Shown piece after piece: positions 8,707-17,042 of a DNA stretch of 64,000 nucleotides. Made by a program: the position numbers and the translations under genes. Origin of the DNA: Flavobacterium sp. CF108 (GTDB taxonomy: Bacteria > Bacteroidota > Bacteroidia > Flavobacteriales > Flavobacteriaceae); assembly GCF_900129795.1 (NCBI RefSeq), contig NZ_FQWW01000001.1, positions 868,001-932,000 on the forward strand, given 5' to 3'. Positions within the stretch are counted from its first letter, which is position 1; every line of letters starts with the position of its first letter. Under the pieces are notes generated by a model that saw nothing but the letters and a program-made list of their open reading frames with translations, was not told the DNA's origin and ran no database searches.

Positions 8707-9444
8707 TTATTTTAATGTGAATCCGCCATCAATAATTAAGTCAGAACCTGTCATCCACTTACTCATATCACTTAATAAATACATAACCAGTCCCGCAACA
8801 TCTGATGGTTCCCCATATCCCAGCGGATATTCTAATTCAGCTCTTTTTAATTCTTCTTCAGAAGCTGCGTCACTTGCCTGTTCTGTCATTGCTGTTTTCA
8901 CAATTCCCGGGCAAATGCTATTTGATCTAATTCCCTGCGGAGCCAGCTCTGTAGCCAATACTTTAGAAAAAGATATTAAGGCGGCTTTTGACGCTGCATA
9001 CATAGCAGTTCCGCCCACGCCTAGTTTTGAGGAAATTGATGATATAAAAACAAGTGATGCTTTTTTATTCAGCAATTTCTTTTTGATTAGTTTTTGACTT
9101 AAAACAACATTACTGTCAAAGTTTACAGAAAACACGGAATCTATTTTACTTTCGTTCAAAAACTTAACCGGCAGGTACTCTACAATACCGGCATTAAAAA
9201 TAACACCGTCATAAGGTAAACTTTGCGCAATTAATTCATCAATATCTGCAGCATTAGAAAGATCAACAGCATGCATTTTGTGACCGCTTCCGCTTAATAA
9301 TGAAATTGTTTCCTGCAGTTTTTCTACATTTCTTCCTACTATAGTAACAGTTGCTCCTAGTTTTGAAGCTGAAATTGCTATTTCTCTGCCAATTCCCTGA
9401 GATGCACCTGTAACTAATATATTTTTATCTTGTAATGTAATCAT
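8707..9444 (-). CDS. Short-chain dehydrogenase/reductase, FabG-like
   Basis: A 245-residue classical SDR. It has the TGASQGIG dinucleotide motif at residues 12-19, NAG at 84-86, catalytic Ser135/136 and Tyr149-x3-Lys153 (MYAASKAAL), and an ICPGIVKTAM segment after the active site. Size and motifs fit 3-oxoacyl-ACP reductases that reduce the beta-keto group made by KAS enzymes with NAD(P)H. It lies one base after the upstream KAS III stop, which supports action on that product. A sugar-nucleotide ketoreductase is the main alternative. Confidence 0.85.
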   Translation of the reverse strand: MITLQDKNILVTGASQGIGREIAISASKLGATVTIVGRNVEKLQETISLLSGSGHKMHAVDLSNAADIDELIAQSLPYDGVIFNAGIVEYLPVKFLNESKIDSVFSVNFDSNVVLSQKLIKKKLLNKKASLVFISSISSKLGVGGTAMYAASKAALISFSKVLATELAPQGIRSNSICPGIVKTAMTEQASDAASEEELKRAELEYPLGYGEPSDVAGLVMYLLSDMSKWMTGSDLIIDGGFTLK

Positions 9445-9445
9445 T

Positions 9446-10498
9446 CTATAATTCGATTAAATCCAGAACCTCTATTTTACAATCTTCAACAAACACGGTT
9501 CCCCATGATAATCCTACACCAAAACCGCACATTAATAAATTAGAAGATTTATTTTCTATCTTATCTTTTAATTCTGAAACTATGGTTAACGGAATTGTCG
9601 CTGAAGAAGTGTTTCCAAAATGCTGTAACGAATACGGAACTTTTTCAACAGGAAGTTTTAATTTTTTGGCAATCATTTTATTCATCATCAAATTTGCCTG
9701 ATGAAAAATAAAATAATCTATTTTTTCTTTATCAATTGTATATTTTTCCAACAGCTTATTTACTGTTTTAGGTCCTTGTGATATTCCAAAGCCAAAAACA
9801 TCCATACCATCAAGAACTAAATCGCAGGAATTACGGCTAATTCCTTCTTCAATCAGTTTTGTTTCTAAAGAATCAGCGTTTATTCTGTTTCTTGATCCTC
9901 CATCGGGTACAATTATAGTCTTATAACCTGAACCGTCTGTACCTAAATCAAAAAGGAAGTTTCCTGTATTTTCAAGTTCAAATGCAGTTGCGCTTCCGGC
10001 ATCTCCAAAAAGCGGTAATGTACTTTTATCTTTATCTGAAACAATTTTACTAATGGTATCTCCTGCTAAAAGCAAACCTTTTTTTAAACCAGTTGCTTTC
10101 ATCATTCCTGCAATAATCGACATTCCGTATACATATCCTGAACATCCCAGCGGAACATCAAAAGCAATACAATTGGTAGATAAACCTAATCTGTCCTGAA
10201 GAATAGCCGCAGAAATTGGCAAAATATAATCGCCGGTTTGTGAAACAAAAACCAAAATTTCGATTTCGTCTTTCTGCCAATTTAAATCTTTAATTAATTT
10301 TTCAGCAGATTCACAGCATAAATCAGACGTACAAATTTCTTTTGAAGCAATGCGTCGTTCTTCAACTCCTGTTACATCTATAAATTTCTGGATTTCTTCC
10401 TTTGTCAATATATCCAAGTCAATATTGCGTTCCTTGTTTTTAGGAACACAGCAAGAAATACCTTTTATTGCAATATCATTTATTGAAAAAACGGCCAT
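9446..10498 (-). CDS. KAS III-like ketoacyl-ACP synthase (first copy in operon)
   Basis: A 350-residue FabH-family condensing enzyme with an intact triad: Cys119 (LGCSGYVYG), His266 (FHQANLMM) and Asn296 (HFGNTSSA). It follows the ACP gene by 4 bases and leads into the SDR gene, so ACP, synthase and reductase form a continuous unit. By family knowledge it would load a short acyl-CoA and condense it with malonyl-ACP to a beta-ketoacyl-ACP. The primer cannot be deduced. Confidence 0.88.
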   Translation of the reverse strand: MAVFSINDIAIKGISCCVPKNKERNIDLDILTKEEIQKFIDVTGVEERRIASKEICTSDLCCESAEKLIKDLNWQKDEIEILVFVSQTGDYILPISAAILQDRLGLSTNCIAFDVPLGCSGYVYGMSIIAGMMKATGLKKGLLLAGDTISKIVSDKDKSTLPLFGDAGSATAFELENTGNFLFDLGTDGSGYKTIIVPDGGSRNRINADSLETKLIEEGISRNSCDLVLDGMDVFGFGISQGPKTVNKLLEKYTIDKEKIDYFIFHQANLMMNKMIAKKLKLPVEKVPYSLQHFGNTSSATIPLTIVSELKDKIENKSSNLLMCGFGVGLSWGTVFVEDCKIEVLDLIEL

Positions 10499-10502
10499 TT
10501 AA

Positions 10503-10733
10503 TTATCCTTTATTTTTAATTATTTCGAAGATATCATTTAATGAATCTGAAGATTTAATATCATCTCCCGTTAACTTCACAGAATATTCTTCATCAGCCA
10601 TTGCAATTAATGATAAAGCTGTTAATGAGTTCCACTCATCTAAATCTCTAAAAACAGTTTCCTGTGTGATTAAAGCCGCATCTGTATCATCTAAAATATC
10701 TGCAAAATTTTTCAAAAAAGCGTTGATTTCCAT
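10503..10733 (-). CDS. Dedicated acyl carrier protein
   Basis: A 76-residue acidic helical protein. The phosphopantetheine attachment site is in LDEWNSLTAL (Ser36), a variant of the usual DSL motif with Asn before the Ser. It is too small and too divergent to be the primary AcpP, which is normally next to fabF. As the first gene of the operon it probably carries the chain built by the two KAS III enzymes and passes it to the PglD-like acyltransferase. It would need activation by a phosphopantetheinyl transferase encoded elsewhere. Confidence 0.85.
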   Translation of the reverse strand: MEINAFLKNFADILDDTDAALITQETVFRDLDEWNSLTALSLIAMADEEYSVKLTGDDIKSSDSLNDIFEIIKNKG

Positions 10734-10926
10734 AGTAATCCTATAATTTATTTTTGTTTATTCTTTAATATTGATTTTCGAAAACATCAAAAAGTGTTCC
10801 TTTAATTTCGCTAAAACCTCTTAAAACCTTGTCTGTCAAGTACGTTAGTAACGAGTTTAACTTCCTGCAATGTTATAATAGCTATTAATACCAAAAATTA
10901 AGGTTTCTTTTCCTAATTTTACCCCG

Positions 10927-10934
10927 CAAATATA
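10927..10934 (-). promoter_or_regulatory. Candidate -7 box for the acyl-sugar operon
   Basis: The minus strand reads TATATTTG. It lies about 190 bases before the ACP start, so if used it gives a long 5' leader. I see no clear -33 motif at the expected distance. Confidence 0.4.
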
Positions 10935-10984
10935 ACAATAGTTTATCCGTAATGATAAATTAAACTCATTAAATCCATAATTAA

Positions 10985-12061
10985 ATGATTCCTGTAACCA
11001 AAACTTTTTTGCCCCCGCAAGAAGAATATAATTCTTATGTAAAACGTGCATGGGATAAAGTTTGGCTAACAAATAGAGGCGAACTTACTTTAGAATTAGA
11101 AGATAAACTTAAAAATCTTCTTGACGTTTCTAATTTGATAATTACTAATAACGGTACAATTCCTATTCAAATTGCCTTAAAACTGTTTGGAGAAGGCGGT
11201 GAAATTATCACTACACCATTTTCATATGTTGCTACATCTGCGGCAATTGTATGGGAAAACTGCAAGCCTGTATTTGTAGATATCAATCCGAATTATTTAA
11301 CAATTGACGAAACCAAAATTGAAGCTGCAATAACACCCAAAACTACTGCCATATTAGCAACCCACGTTTTTGGAAATCCGTGTGATGTTATTGCTATCGA
11401 AAATATTGCAAAAAAACATAATCTAAAAGTTATTTACGATGCTGCACATTGTTTTGGAGTAAAATTCAACAATCAGTCTGTATTTAATTTTGGCGATGTA
11501 AGCACTTGTAGTTTTCATGCTACTAAATTATTTCATACAGGAGAAGGCGGTGCTATGTTTTGTAACGATGCAGCCATTTTTCATCAGCTTTATTATAGTC
11601 ATAATTTTGGGCATAATGGCCCTTTGGCCTTTCATGGTTTAGGGATAAATGCTAAAATTTCAGAACTGCAGTCGGCAATGGGTCTGGCGGTGCTTCCTTA
11701 TATGGACCACATTATTTCTGAAAGAAAAAAAGTGGTTGATTTCTATAATAACAATTTAAATTTCAATACTGTAAAAACTTTAAAAATAAGAGAAAACACA
11801 GAATGGAATTATAGTTATTATCCAGTAATTTTAGATTCGGAAGAAACTTTATTACGTGTTTCAGAAGCTTTAGCAAAAGATGATATAATTCCCCGACGTT
11901 ATTTTTATCCTTCTTTAAATACTATAGAATATACTAAAGGAGAAAAAATGCCTGTTTCTGAATCTATCGCATCGCGAATTTTATGTTTACCATTATATGT
12001 GGGAATTTCTGAAGCAGATTTAGAAAATATAACGCAAATTATAAATACACAAACAGCATAA
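10985..12061 (+). CDS. DegT/DnrJ/EryC1/StrS-family sugar aminotransferase
   Basis: A 358-residue PLP-dependent aminotransferase that converts a keto-deoxysugar nucleotide to the amino sugar. The N-terminus has the family IPVTKTFLPPQEEY; the PLP-lysine segment is SFHATKLFHTGEGG, and PLP contacts include the Asp in YDAAHCFG. The sugar-site region LGINAKISELQSAMGL is typical. It is divergent from the acyl operon across 251 bases. It most likely makes the amine that the PglD-like enzyme acylates. No 4,6-dehydratase is in the window. Confidence 0.87.
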   Translation: MIPVTKTFLPPQEEYNSYVKRAWDKVWLTNRGELTLELEDKLKNLLDVSNLIITNNGTIPIQIALKLFGEGGEIITTPFSYVATSAAIVWENCKPVFVDINPNYLTIDETKIEAAITPKTTAILATHVFGNPCDVIAIENIAKKHNLKVIYDAAHCFGVKFNNQSVFNFGDVSTCSFHATKLFHTGEGGAMFCNDAAIFHQLYYSHNFGHNGPLAFHGLGINAKISELQSAMGLAVLPYMDHIISERKKVVDFYNNNLNFNTVKTLKIRENTEWNYSYYPVILDSEETLLRVSEALAKDDIIPRRYFYPSLNTIEYTKGEKMPVSESIASRILCLPLYVGISEADLENITQIINTQTA

Positions 12062-12100
12062 TAACAGCAGTATACTGTTATTATTAAAAATATTTAGGTC

Positions 12101-12673
12101 ATGAGTCAAGATATAAATACTGAAGTTCACAATGCTTACGAAGTGATTAAAGAAGGAGGCATTATTCTTTACCCTACAGATACTGTTTGGGGAATAGGTT
12201 GTGATGCTACTAATCCTGAAGCTGTTGCTAAAATCTATAAGTTAAAACAACGTGCCGAAACACAAAGCATGATTGTTTTAATGAATGGTGAAAAAATGAT
12301 TTACAACGTTTTTAAAAATGTTCCGGAAGTGGCGTGGCAAATTATGGATTTATCTGAAAAACCAACTACTTTAATTTTAGACGAAGCCAGAAATGTTGCT
12401 CATAATATTATTGCAGCCGATAAATCACTCGGAATAAGATTGGTAAAAGAACCTTTTTGTTTCAAATTAATGGAAAGAATGAAAAAACCATTGGTTTCGA
12501 CTTCTGCAAATATTTCAGGACAGCCTACTCCTATTTCTTTCAAAGACATTAATCCTGAAATCATTAAAGGTGTTGATTATGTTGTAAAACTAAATCAGGA
12601 TAAAATTGCCGGAAAACCATCGACAATTATCAAATTGACAAATGATTCGCAGGTAAAAGTTATTCGAAAGTAA
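12101..12673 (+). CDS. tsaC: L-threonylcarbamoyladenylate synthase (Sua5/YciO/YrdC family)
   Basis: A 190-residue YrdC-fold protein making threonylcarbamoyl-AMP from Thr, bicarbonate and ATP for the t6A modification of tRNA. Hallmarks are GGIILYPTDTVWGIGCDA, KIYKLKQRAETQSMIVL and LVSTSANISGQPTP. It is the short form without the Sua5 C-terminal domain. It starts 39 bases after the aminotransferase stop, past a small inverted repeat (ATAACAG / CTGTTAT, 12061-12081). Confidence 0.9.
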   Translation: MSQDINTEVHNAYEVIKEGGIILYPTDTVWGIGCDATNPEAVAKIYKLKQRAETQSMIVLMNGEKMIYNVFKNVPEVAWQIMDLSEKPTTLILDEARNVAHNIIAADKSLGIRLVKEPFCFKLMERMKKPLVSTSANISGQPTPISFKDINPEIIKGVDYVVKLNQDKIAGKPSTIIKLTNDSQVKVIRK

Positions 12674-12674
12674 T

Positions 12675-12869
12675 TTTAGATTTTAGATTTTTTGAATGAA
12701 GAATTTAGAATCTTAGCAACTCGGGCTTCGACTTCGCTCAGCCTGACAGGCCTATAATGTCATCCTGAGCGAAGTCGAAGGATATTTTCAATTAGAACTT
12801 AGAATCTTAGCATCTCAGAGCCTTAGAAAACTTTGTCCCTTTGTAACTCTGAACCTTTGTAACTAAAAA
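12675..12869. repeat. Dispersed intergenic direct repeats around 12675-12869
   Basis: Short repeated phrases flank the palindrome: TTTAGATTTTAGATTTT, two copies of TTAGAATCTTAGCA, and CCTTTGTAACT-type repeats (TTTGTCCCTTTGTAACT..., AACCTTTGTAACT). The same phrases recur at 18914-19080, 20405-20441, 25455-25535 and 35580-35660. No coding capacity is apparent. Confidence 0.6.
12726..12780. repeat. CTTCGACTTCGCTCAG inverted-repeat element
   Basis: Two 23-base arms at 12726-12748 and 12758-12780 pair with two mismatches around a 9-base spacer (CTTCGACTTCGCTCAG... / ...CTGAGCGAAGTCGAAG). The sequence is GC-rich against its surroundings. I recall near-identical palindromes scattered in intergenic DNA of many Bacteroidota. 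It lies between convergent genes, so a terminator role is possible, but there is no T-run. Confidence 0.75.
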
Positions 12870-13994
12870 CTAAACAACTTTTAAACTCTCAATCAACCAG
12901 TCGATATCTTCTTTTGTGTTGTAATGACTAAATGAAATTCGGAGATTTGGTAGTTTTAAATCATCCTCTGAAAGCATTTCTTTTAAAACATGCGAAGGTT
13001 TTATACTTCCGGACTGGCAGGCGCTTCCTCTGGAAACTGCAATTCCTTTCATATCTAAGCTAAATAAAAGCATTGAAGTTTTATCTGAAGAAAAAGGTAA
13101 AGTGATATTGATGATATTATAAAAATCATCTTTTTTTCCGTTAATTCTAAAACCTGAAAAATTCAGCTCTAATTGCTCAATCAGATATTTTTTCAGGTCA
13201 GAAATATGATTTCTTTCTGCCTCTAAATTTTCATAAGAAAGGGACAAAGCCTTTGCCATTCCTGCAATTTGATGTACGGCTTCTGTTCCGGCACGAAGGC
13301 CTTTTTCTTGTTCTCCACCAAAAATTAAAGGTTGCAAACCGGAGTTTTTTCGGATGAAAGCAAAACCAACGCCTTTTGGTCCGTGAAATTTATGTGCACT
13401 TGCTAAAATAAAATCAACAGGAATTTTTTGAAGATCGATTTCCGTTTTTCCAACCGACTGAACGGTATCTGAATGAAACAACGCATTGTATTGTTTACAG
13501 ATAACTCCCACTCTATCCAAATCTAAAATAGTTCCTGTTTCGTTGTTTACATGCATTAAACTAACAATAGTTTTCTTTTCGTTTGAAAGTAAATTAGAAA
13601 GATGCGTTAAATCAATACTTCCGTCTTGATTAACATTTACATAATCAACCTGAATATTATAATCTGACTGCAGTGCCAAAACGCTGTATAAAACAGCATG
13701 ATGCTCAATTTTTGTAGTTATGATACGCTCTACTTTAAGATCTTCAACTGCCGATCTCAAAATCCAGTTATTCGCTTCTGTTCCGCCAGAAGTAAAAATA
13801 ATTTCCTGTGCAGAGCAGTTTAAATGCTTGGCAATGCTTTTTCTTGAAAGTTCTAAAACTGTTTTAGCATTTCGTCCAAAACTATGCGTAGAAGACGGGT
13901 TACCAAAATCGTCTGCCATAATTTTAGTCATTTCCTGAATTACTTCAGGTCGCATGGCAGTTGTTGAGGCGTTATCGAGGTATACTTTTTTCAT
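12870..13994 (-). CDS. Cysteine desulfurase (NifS/IscS class V aminotransferase)
   Basis: A 374-residue PLP enzyme that removes sulfur from cysteine as an enzyme persulfide for Fe-S clusters and tRNA thiolation. Visible are the N-terminal VYLDNASTTAMRPEV, FTSGGTEANNWIL, the PLP lysine in ASAHKFHGPKGVGF, and the active-site loop with Cys in SRGSACQSGS. I start it at the ATG at 13994 because an upstream frame from 14018 crosses its -7 box. It stands alone without iscU or sufBCD. It may be an IscS-like enzyme for tRNA sulfur rather than the SUF desulfurase. Confidence 0.9.
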   Translation of the reverse strand: MKKVYLDNASTTAMRPEVIQEMTKIMADDFGNPSSTHSFGRNAKTVLELSRKSIAKHLNCSAQEIIFTSGGTEANNWILRSAVEDLKVERIITTKIEHHAVLYSVLALQSDYNIQVDYVNVNQDGSIDLTHLSNLLSNEKKTIVSLMHVNNETGTILDLDRVGVICKQYNALFHSDTVQSVGKTEIDLQKIPVDFILASAHKFHGPKGVGFAFIRKNSGLQPLIFGGEQEKGLRAGTEAVHQIAGMAKALSLSYENLEAERNHISDLKKYLIEQLELNFSGFRINGKKDDFYNIINITLPFSSDKTSMLLFSLDMKGIAVSRGSACQSGSIKPSHVLKEMLSEDDLKLPNLRISFSHYNTKEDIDWLIESLKVV

Positions 13995-13999
13995 TGGTG

Positions 14000-14007
14000 C
14001 AAAGTTA
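14000..14007 (-). promoter_or_regulatory. -7 box close to the cysteine desulfurase start
   Basis: The minus strand reads TAACTTTG, only 5 bases before the ATG at 13994. Transcription would then begin at or next to the start codon. Confidence 0.5.
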
Positions 14008-14055
14008 TGAAATATCAATTGTCAAATCTAAAAGTTCATTTGCCAAATTTTTCAC

Positions 14056-14063
14056 TATTTTTG
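14056..14063 (+). promoter_or_regulatory. -7 box for the lipoprotein at 14081-15091
   Basis: TATTTTTG fits TAnnTTTG, 17 bases before the ATG at 14081. Confidence 0.55.
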
Positions 14064-14080
14064 ACCCAAATAAAATTACG

Positions 14081-15091
14081 ATGAAAAAATATGTAAGCCT
14101 TTTAATATTGGCTCTTTTGTTAAACGGCTGCGACGACGGCGATTTAACTGTAGATACAATCGATTTTGCAGATGTTCAAACTTCGGCAAGCTGTCCTAAT
14201 TCAAGTACTGATGAAACTGCTCCAACTCTAATTTATAAATTAAAAACTCAGGAATCATTAGTAATCCAGATGCCGGCAAACAGTATTAAAACCGATGCCA
14301 CGCCAGTTGGCACGCCGCTTACTTATGACATTGACAATTCAACTTATCGTGTACTATACAGAGCTTATGATGGTACCGTTGCAATTAATAATATTTGCGG
14401 TACTATACCACCAAGAACTCCAAATGTAACAGAAGAATGGCAGGCTACAGCAGGTATAATTGAAGTTACATCAACACAGGTTACAGGTGATAAAAGTGCA
14501 ACTGACGGAAGCACTAGAATTACAGGTTATAATCATCAAATTGTTTTTAGAAACATTACATTCTTAAAACCTGCAGGTCCTCAAACAGAAGAAGAATTTG
14601 TTTTTGGAAATTACACGACTGCAGCAGATCCGATAAATTTAACTTTTACAACTGTGCCAACGCAATGTACAGATAAGAAACAAGTTTTTAATTTTAACCC
14701 AACTTCTTATATGCAGGTTAATAATCTGGACCAGAATCTTATTCAACAAGTAGTAGGCACAAGATCTTCAGCAATAACTGCAGCAGCAAACAATATAACG
14801 TATACTACTTTTAAATCTAATACAGGAACTTTAACCAGCTCATATTTTTGTATAAGCCCAGCACCTTCAGCTCCAGCTGTAAGCACAGTATGGAATAGCG
14901 TAGTAGATAACAATGGTATTGTTGAAGTTACAACAACAGCAACAGGTACAACAAGCATTGTTTACAAGCATACTATTACCATAAAAAATGTAACTCTTAA
15001 AAAAGGAAACAGCAGTTTTTATCTAGCAGATAATTTTGTTCTTGGTACAATAACTGATGCGCCTGTAACTGCACCTACGGCTAAAAAATAG
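14081..15091 (+). CDS. Predicted lipoprotein of unknown function
   Basis: A 336-residue protein with a lipoprotein signal peptide (KKYVSLLILALLLNGCDDGD; lipobox LNGC, with acidic residues after the Cys as in Bacteroidota surface-export signals). The body is Thr/Ala/Asn-rich. Two similar halves each carry a conserved CT or FCIS cysteine region, the phrase W-x-(A/S)-x2-G-x-(I/V)-EVT-(S/T) and a late FxN(I/V)TxxK strand, so it looks like an internal duplication of a beta-rich domain. The ATG at 14081 is chosen because the longer frame passes through the -7 box. No enzymatic motif is seen. Confidence 0.8.
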   Translation: MKKYVSLLILALLLNGCDDGDLTVDTIDFADVQTSASCPNSSTDETAPTLIYKLKTQESLVIQMPANSIKTDATPVGTPLTYDIDNSTYRVLYRAYDGTVAINNICGTIPPRTPNVTEEWQATAGIIEVTSTQVTGDKSATDGSTRITGYNHQIVFRNITFLKPAGPQTEEEFVFGNYTTAADPINLTFTTVPTQCTDKKQVFNFNPTSYMQVNNLDQNLIQQVVGTRSSAITAAANNITYTTFKSNTGTLTSSYFCISPAPSAPAVSTVWNSVVDNNGIVEVTTTATGTTSIVYKHTITIKNVTLKKGNSSFYLADNFVLGTITDAPVTAPTAKK

Positions 15092-15112
15092 TAAAAAGAT
15101 ATTCTTACAAAA

Positions 15113-15170
15113 AGCGTCTGTTTTTTGATCCGGTTTTTATTAAATCAGATTCAAAAACAGACGATTTTTT
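15113..15170. terminator. Hairpin between convergent genes
   Basis: CGTCTGTTTTT (15115-15125) pairs with AAAAACAGACG (15153-15163), followed by a T-run. It serves the lipoprotein gene and possibly the convergent Smr gene. Confidence 0.65.
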
Positions 15171-15209
15171 ATGCTTAAAAACAAACGATTTTAAGACTTT
15201 AAAATTCGT

Positions 15210-15761
15210 TTATTTATTGTTTTGGCGAATATAAACTTCAGTCGCACCTAAGCCGTATTTTTGATAATTGGCATCTTGAAAATCAATTCCGTCGTAACGG
15301 CCTAATAAAAAATCAAGTTCGGCTTTTAAAATCCCTTCACCAACACCGTGAATAAAAACGATTTTTGGAATGCGGTTTTTAATCGCAAATTCGATATGTC
15401 TTTTTGCAGTTTCTGTCTGCAGCGTCAGGATATCATAATTTGACATTCCGCGTTTATTTGGAACCAGTTTTTCGATATGCAAATCAAATTCCGGAGCCGC
15501 AATTTCGCGTTTATCTTTCTTTTCCTTAACAAAACTTCTTGGTTTTGGCTCTGTTTTTTCTTTTGAAATCTCTTCTAAATCAATTCTTTTAATAGAATTC
15601 ATTAAATTACTGGAATCCTGAATTTTAAGCAGCTCATTGACAAAAAATGTCATCATGAATCCATCTTCAGTTTCAATCAAAACTTCTTTATTTTTAACCG
15701 AAACCACTGTTCCGTTTATTGCTTCGTCTAATACCGAAACTTTATCTCCTTTAGTCAACAT
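15210..15761 (-). CDS. Smr-domain protein, MutS2-like C-terminal domain
   Basis: A 183-residue protein. The N-terminal half is a small beta-barrel (KGDKVSVLDEAINGTVVSVK), as in DUF2027-type Smr proteins. The C-terminal half is the Smr nuclease/RNA-binding domain, with FDLHIEKL and IVFIHGVGEGILKAEL (HGxGxGxLK signature). Smr domains cleave or bind nucleic acids and act, for example, in ribosome rescue. I start it at the ATG at 15761 (MLTKGDK); the longer frame has an all-basic extension. It overlaps the upstream small membrane-protein gene by 11 bases. Confidence 0.85.
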   Translation of the reverse strand: MLTKGDKVSVLDEAINGTVVSVKNKEVLIETEDGFMMTFFVNELLKIQDSSNLMNSIKRIDLEEISKEKTEPKPRSFVKEKKDKREIAAPEFDLHIEKLVPNKRGMSNYDILTLQTETAKRHIEFAIKNRIPKIVFIHGVGEGILKAELDFLLGRYDGIDFQDANYQKYGLGATEVYIRQNNK

Positions 15762-15936
15762 CCTGCTCCTCTTTTTCTTGATTTTTACTCGGCGTTTTTG
15801 CACTTAACTGCATCATCCCATACATAAAAACGGCAATTGCAATTACCATTATATAGATATTTTTATCATCAGAAACCTGCTCATATAATGCAACTGAAAT
15901 GGCAAGAATCATAATTAAAATTTTAAAAGCTTTCAT
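15751..15936 (-). CDS. Small membrane protein of unknown function
   Basis: A 61-residue protein with two predicted membrane helices (about residues 4-18 and 27-45) and a charged, acidic C-terminal tail. Its stop overlaps the start of the Smr gene, indicating a two-gene operon. I do not recognise the family. Confidence 0.7.
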   Translation of the reverse strand: MKAFKILIMILAISVALYEQVSDDKNIYIMVIAIAVFMYGMMQLSAKTPSKNQEKEEQDVD

Positions 15937-16040
15937 TTTTTAAAGTTTAAGAATCCAAAAGTATAAAACTTTAAAATAGAAGTTTCTTTCTTCTGAAATG
16001 TTATCGAATATTTTTTTGTAAAATTGTAAAAAATTACCCT

Positions 16041-16325
16041 GTGAATTTAGAGAAATATATGATCCCCTGCCTCTTCAAAAAACTCTTTGGTTTTGAGTGT
16101 CTGGGCTGTGGTTTTCAACGTTCTTTATTCTTACTTTTTCAAGGTGAATTTTCGGCCGCTTTTAAGATGTATCCGGCGATCTACACTACGCTGTTATTTT
16201 TAATTTTACTCGCTTTATATTTTTTGGATAAATCCAGAAACTATCAAAAAATTATCTGGAAAGCTGCCGGGATAAATATCATTTTTATGTGCTTGGGTTA
16301 TTACTACAAGCACTTTTATCTTTGA
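16041..16325 (+). CDS. DUF2752 family membrane protein
   Basis: A 94-residue protein with the DUF2752 signature, CxGCGxxR (CLGCGFQRSLF), followed by a short amphipathic stretch and two membrane helices (about 45-62 and 74-90). The function of the family is unknown. The start is uncertain: a GTG at 16041 gives 94 residues, while the ATG at 16059 would remove six. Confidence 0.8.
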   Translation: MNLEKYMIPCLFKKLFGFECLGCGFQRSLFLLFQGEFSAAFKMYPAIYTTLLFLILLALYFLDKSRNYQKIIWKAAGINIIFMCLGYYYKHFYL

Positions 16326-16340
16326 TATTTTTAAGTCTTA

Positions 16341-17042
16341 TTATTTCTTAATCTGATTCAAAATATCATTCATCATCTCAATTTGAACTTTCTGAATTTC
16401 GATTAATTCCTGTTGCTGGTGCATAATTAAATGATCAATTTTATCGTGAATCATTCTTATTTCTAATTCAGATTTCAGGTTAATCATATAATCTTTTTTG
16501 GCACGGTTTCGGTCTTTTTCTTCCTGACGGTTTTGGCTCATCATAATTACAGGTGCCTGAAGTGCTGCTATACAAGATAATATCAAATTCAACAAAATAA
16601 ACGGATACGGATCAAAACCTTTATCCAATAAAAAATAAACATTTGAGCCAATCCAAACAACAATAAAAGCCACAAACGAAATAATAAAAGTCCAGCTCCC
16701 GCCAAAATCTGCCACTTTATCGGCTATTTTTTGCCCAAAACTCCTTTTTTCATCTTCATCTTCAACAATGCTTACAATTGATTTATCTTCTTTTAAAGAG
16801 GAAATAACGCTTTTTTCAAGGTCAGAAAGTGTTCCAATTTCAGCAGATAAATAATTAGAAATATATTTTTGACGGTATTCATTCAATTCCTGAACCGAAA
16901 TACAATCATCGTCACAAAACGAAGGATGATCTTTTATAATAAGGCCTAAAATGGGATCGTGGATAGAATTACCGCAAATTTTCTCACTTTCGGGAAAAGA
17001 AATATCAGAAATCGAACTTTTAAAAGTTGAATTATTTTTCAT
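16341..17042 (-). CDS. DUF1003 family membrane protein
   Basis: A 233-residue protein. The DUF1003 core covers roughly residues 100-200: two membrane helices (SWTFIISFVAFIVVWIG and PFILLNLILSCIAALQAP) followed by the conserved IMMSQNRQEEKDR and a basic coiled tail. The N-terminal part has CGNSIHDP and a CDDDC segment that could bind metal. Function unknown. It is convergent with the DUF2752 gene. Confidence 0.85.
   Translation of the reverse strand: MKNNSTFKSSISDISFPESEKICGNSIHDPILGLIIKDHPSFCDDDCISVQELNEYRQKYISNYLSAEIGTLSDLEKSVISSLKEDKSIVSIVEDEDEKRSFGQKIADKVADFGGSWTFIISFVAFIVVWIGSNVYFLLDKGFDPYPFILLNLILSCIAALQAPVIMMSQNRQEEKDRNRAKKDYMINLKSELEIRMIHDKIDHLIMHQQQELIEIQKVQIEMMNDILNQIKK

Noticed and set aside
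10857..11072. Minus-strand 71-codon ORF across the divergent control region
   Set aside because: It overlaps the start of the aminotransferase gene and the promoter box, and its sequence is not protein-like.
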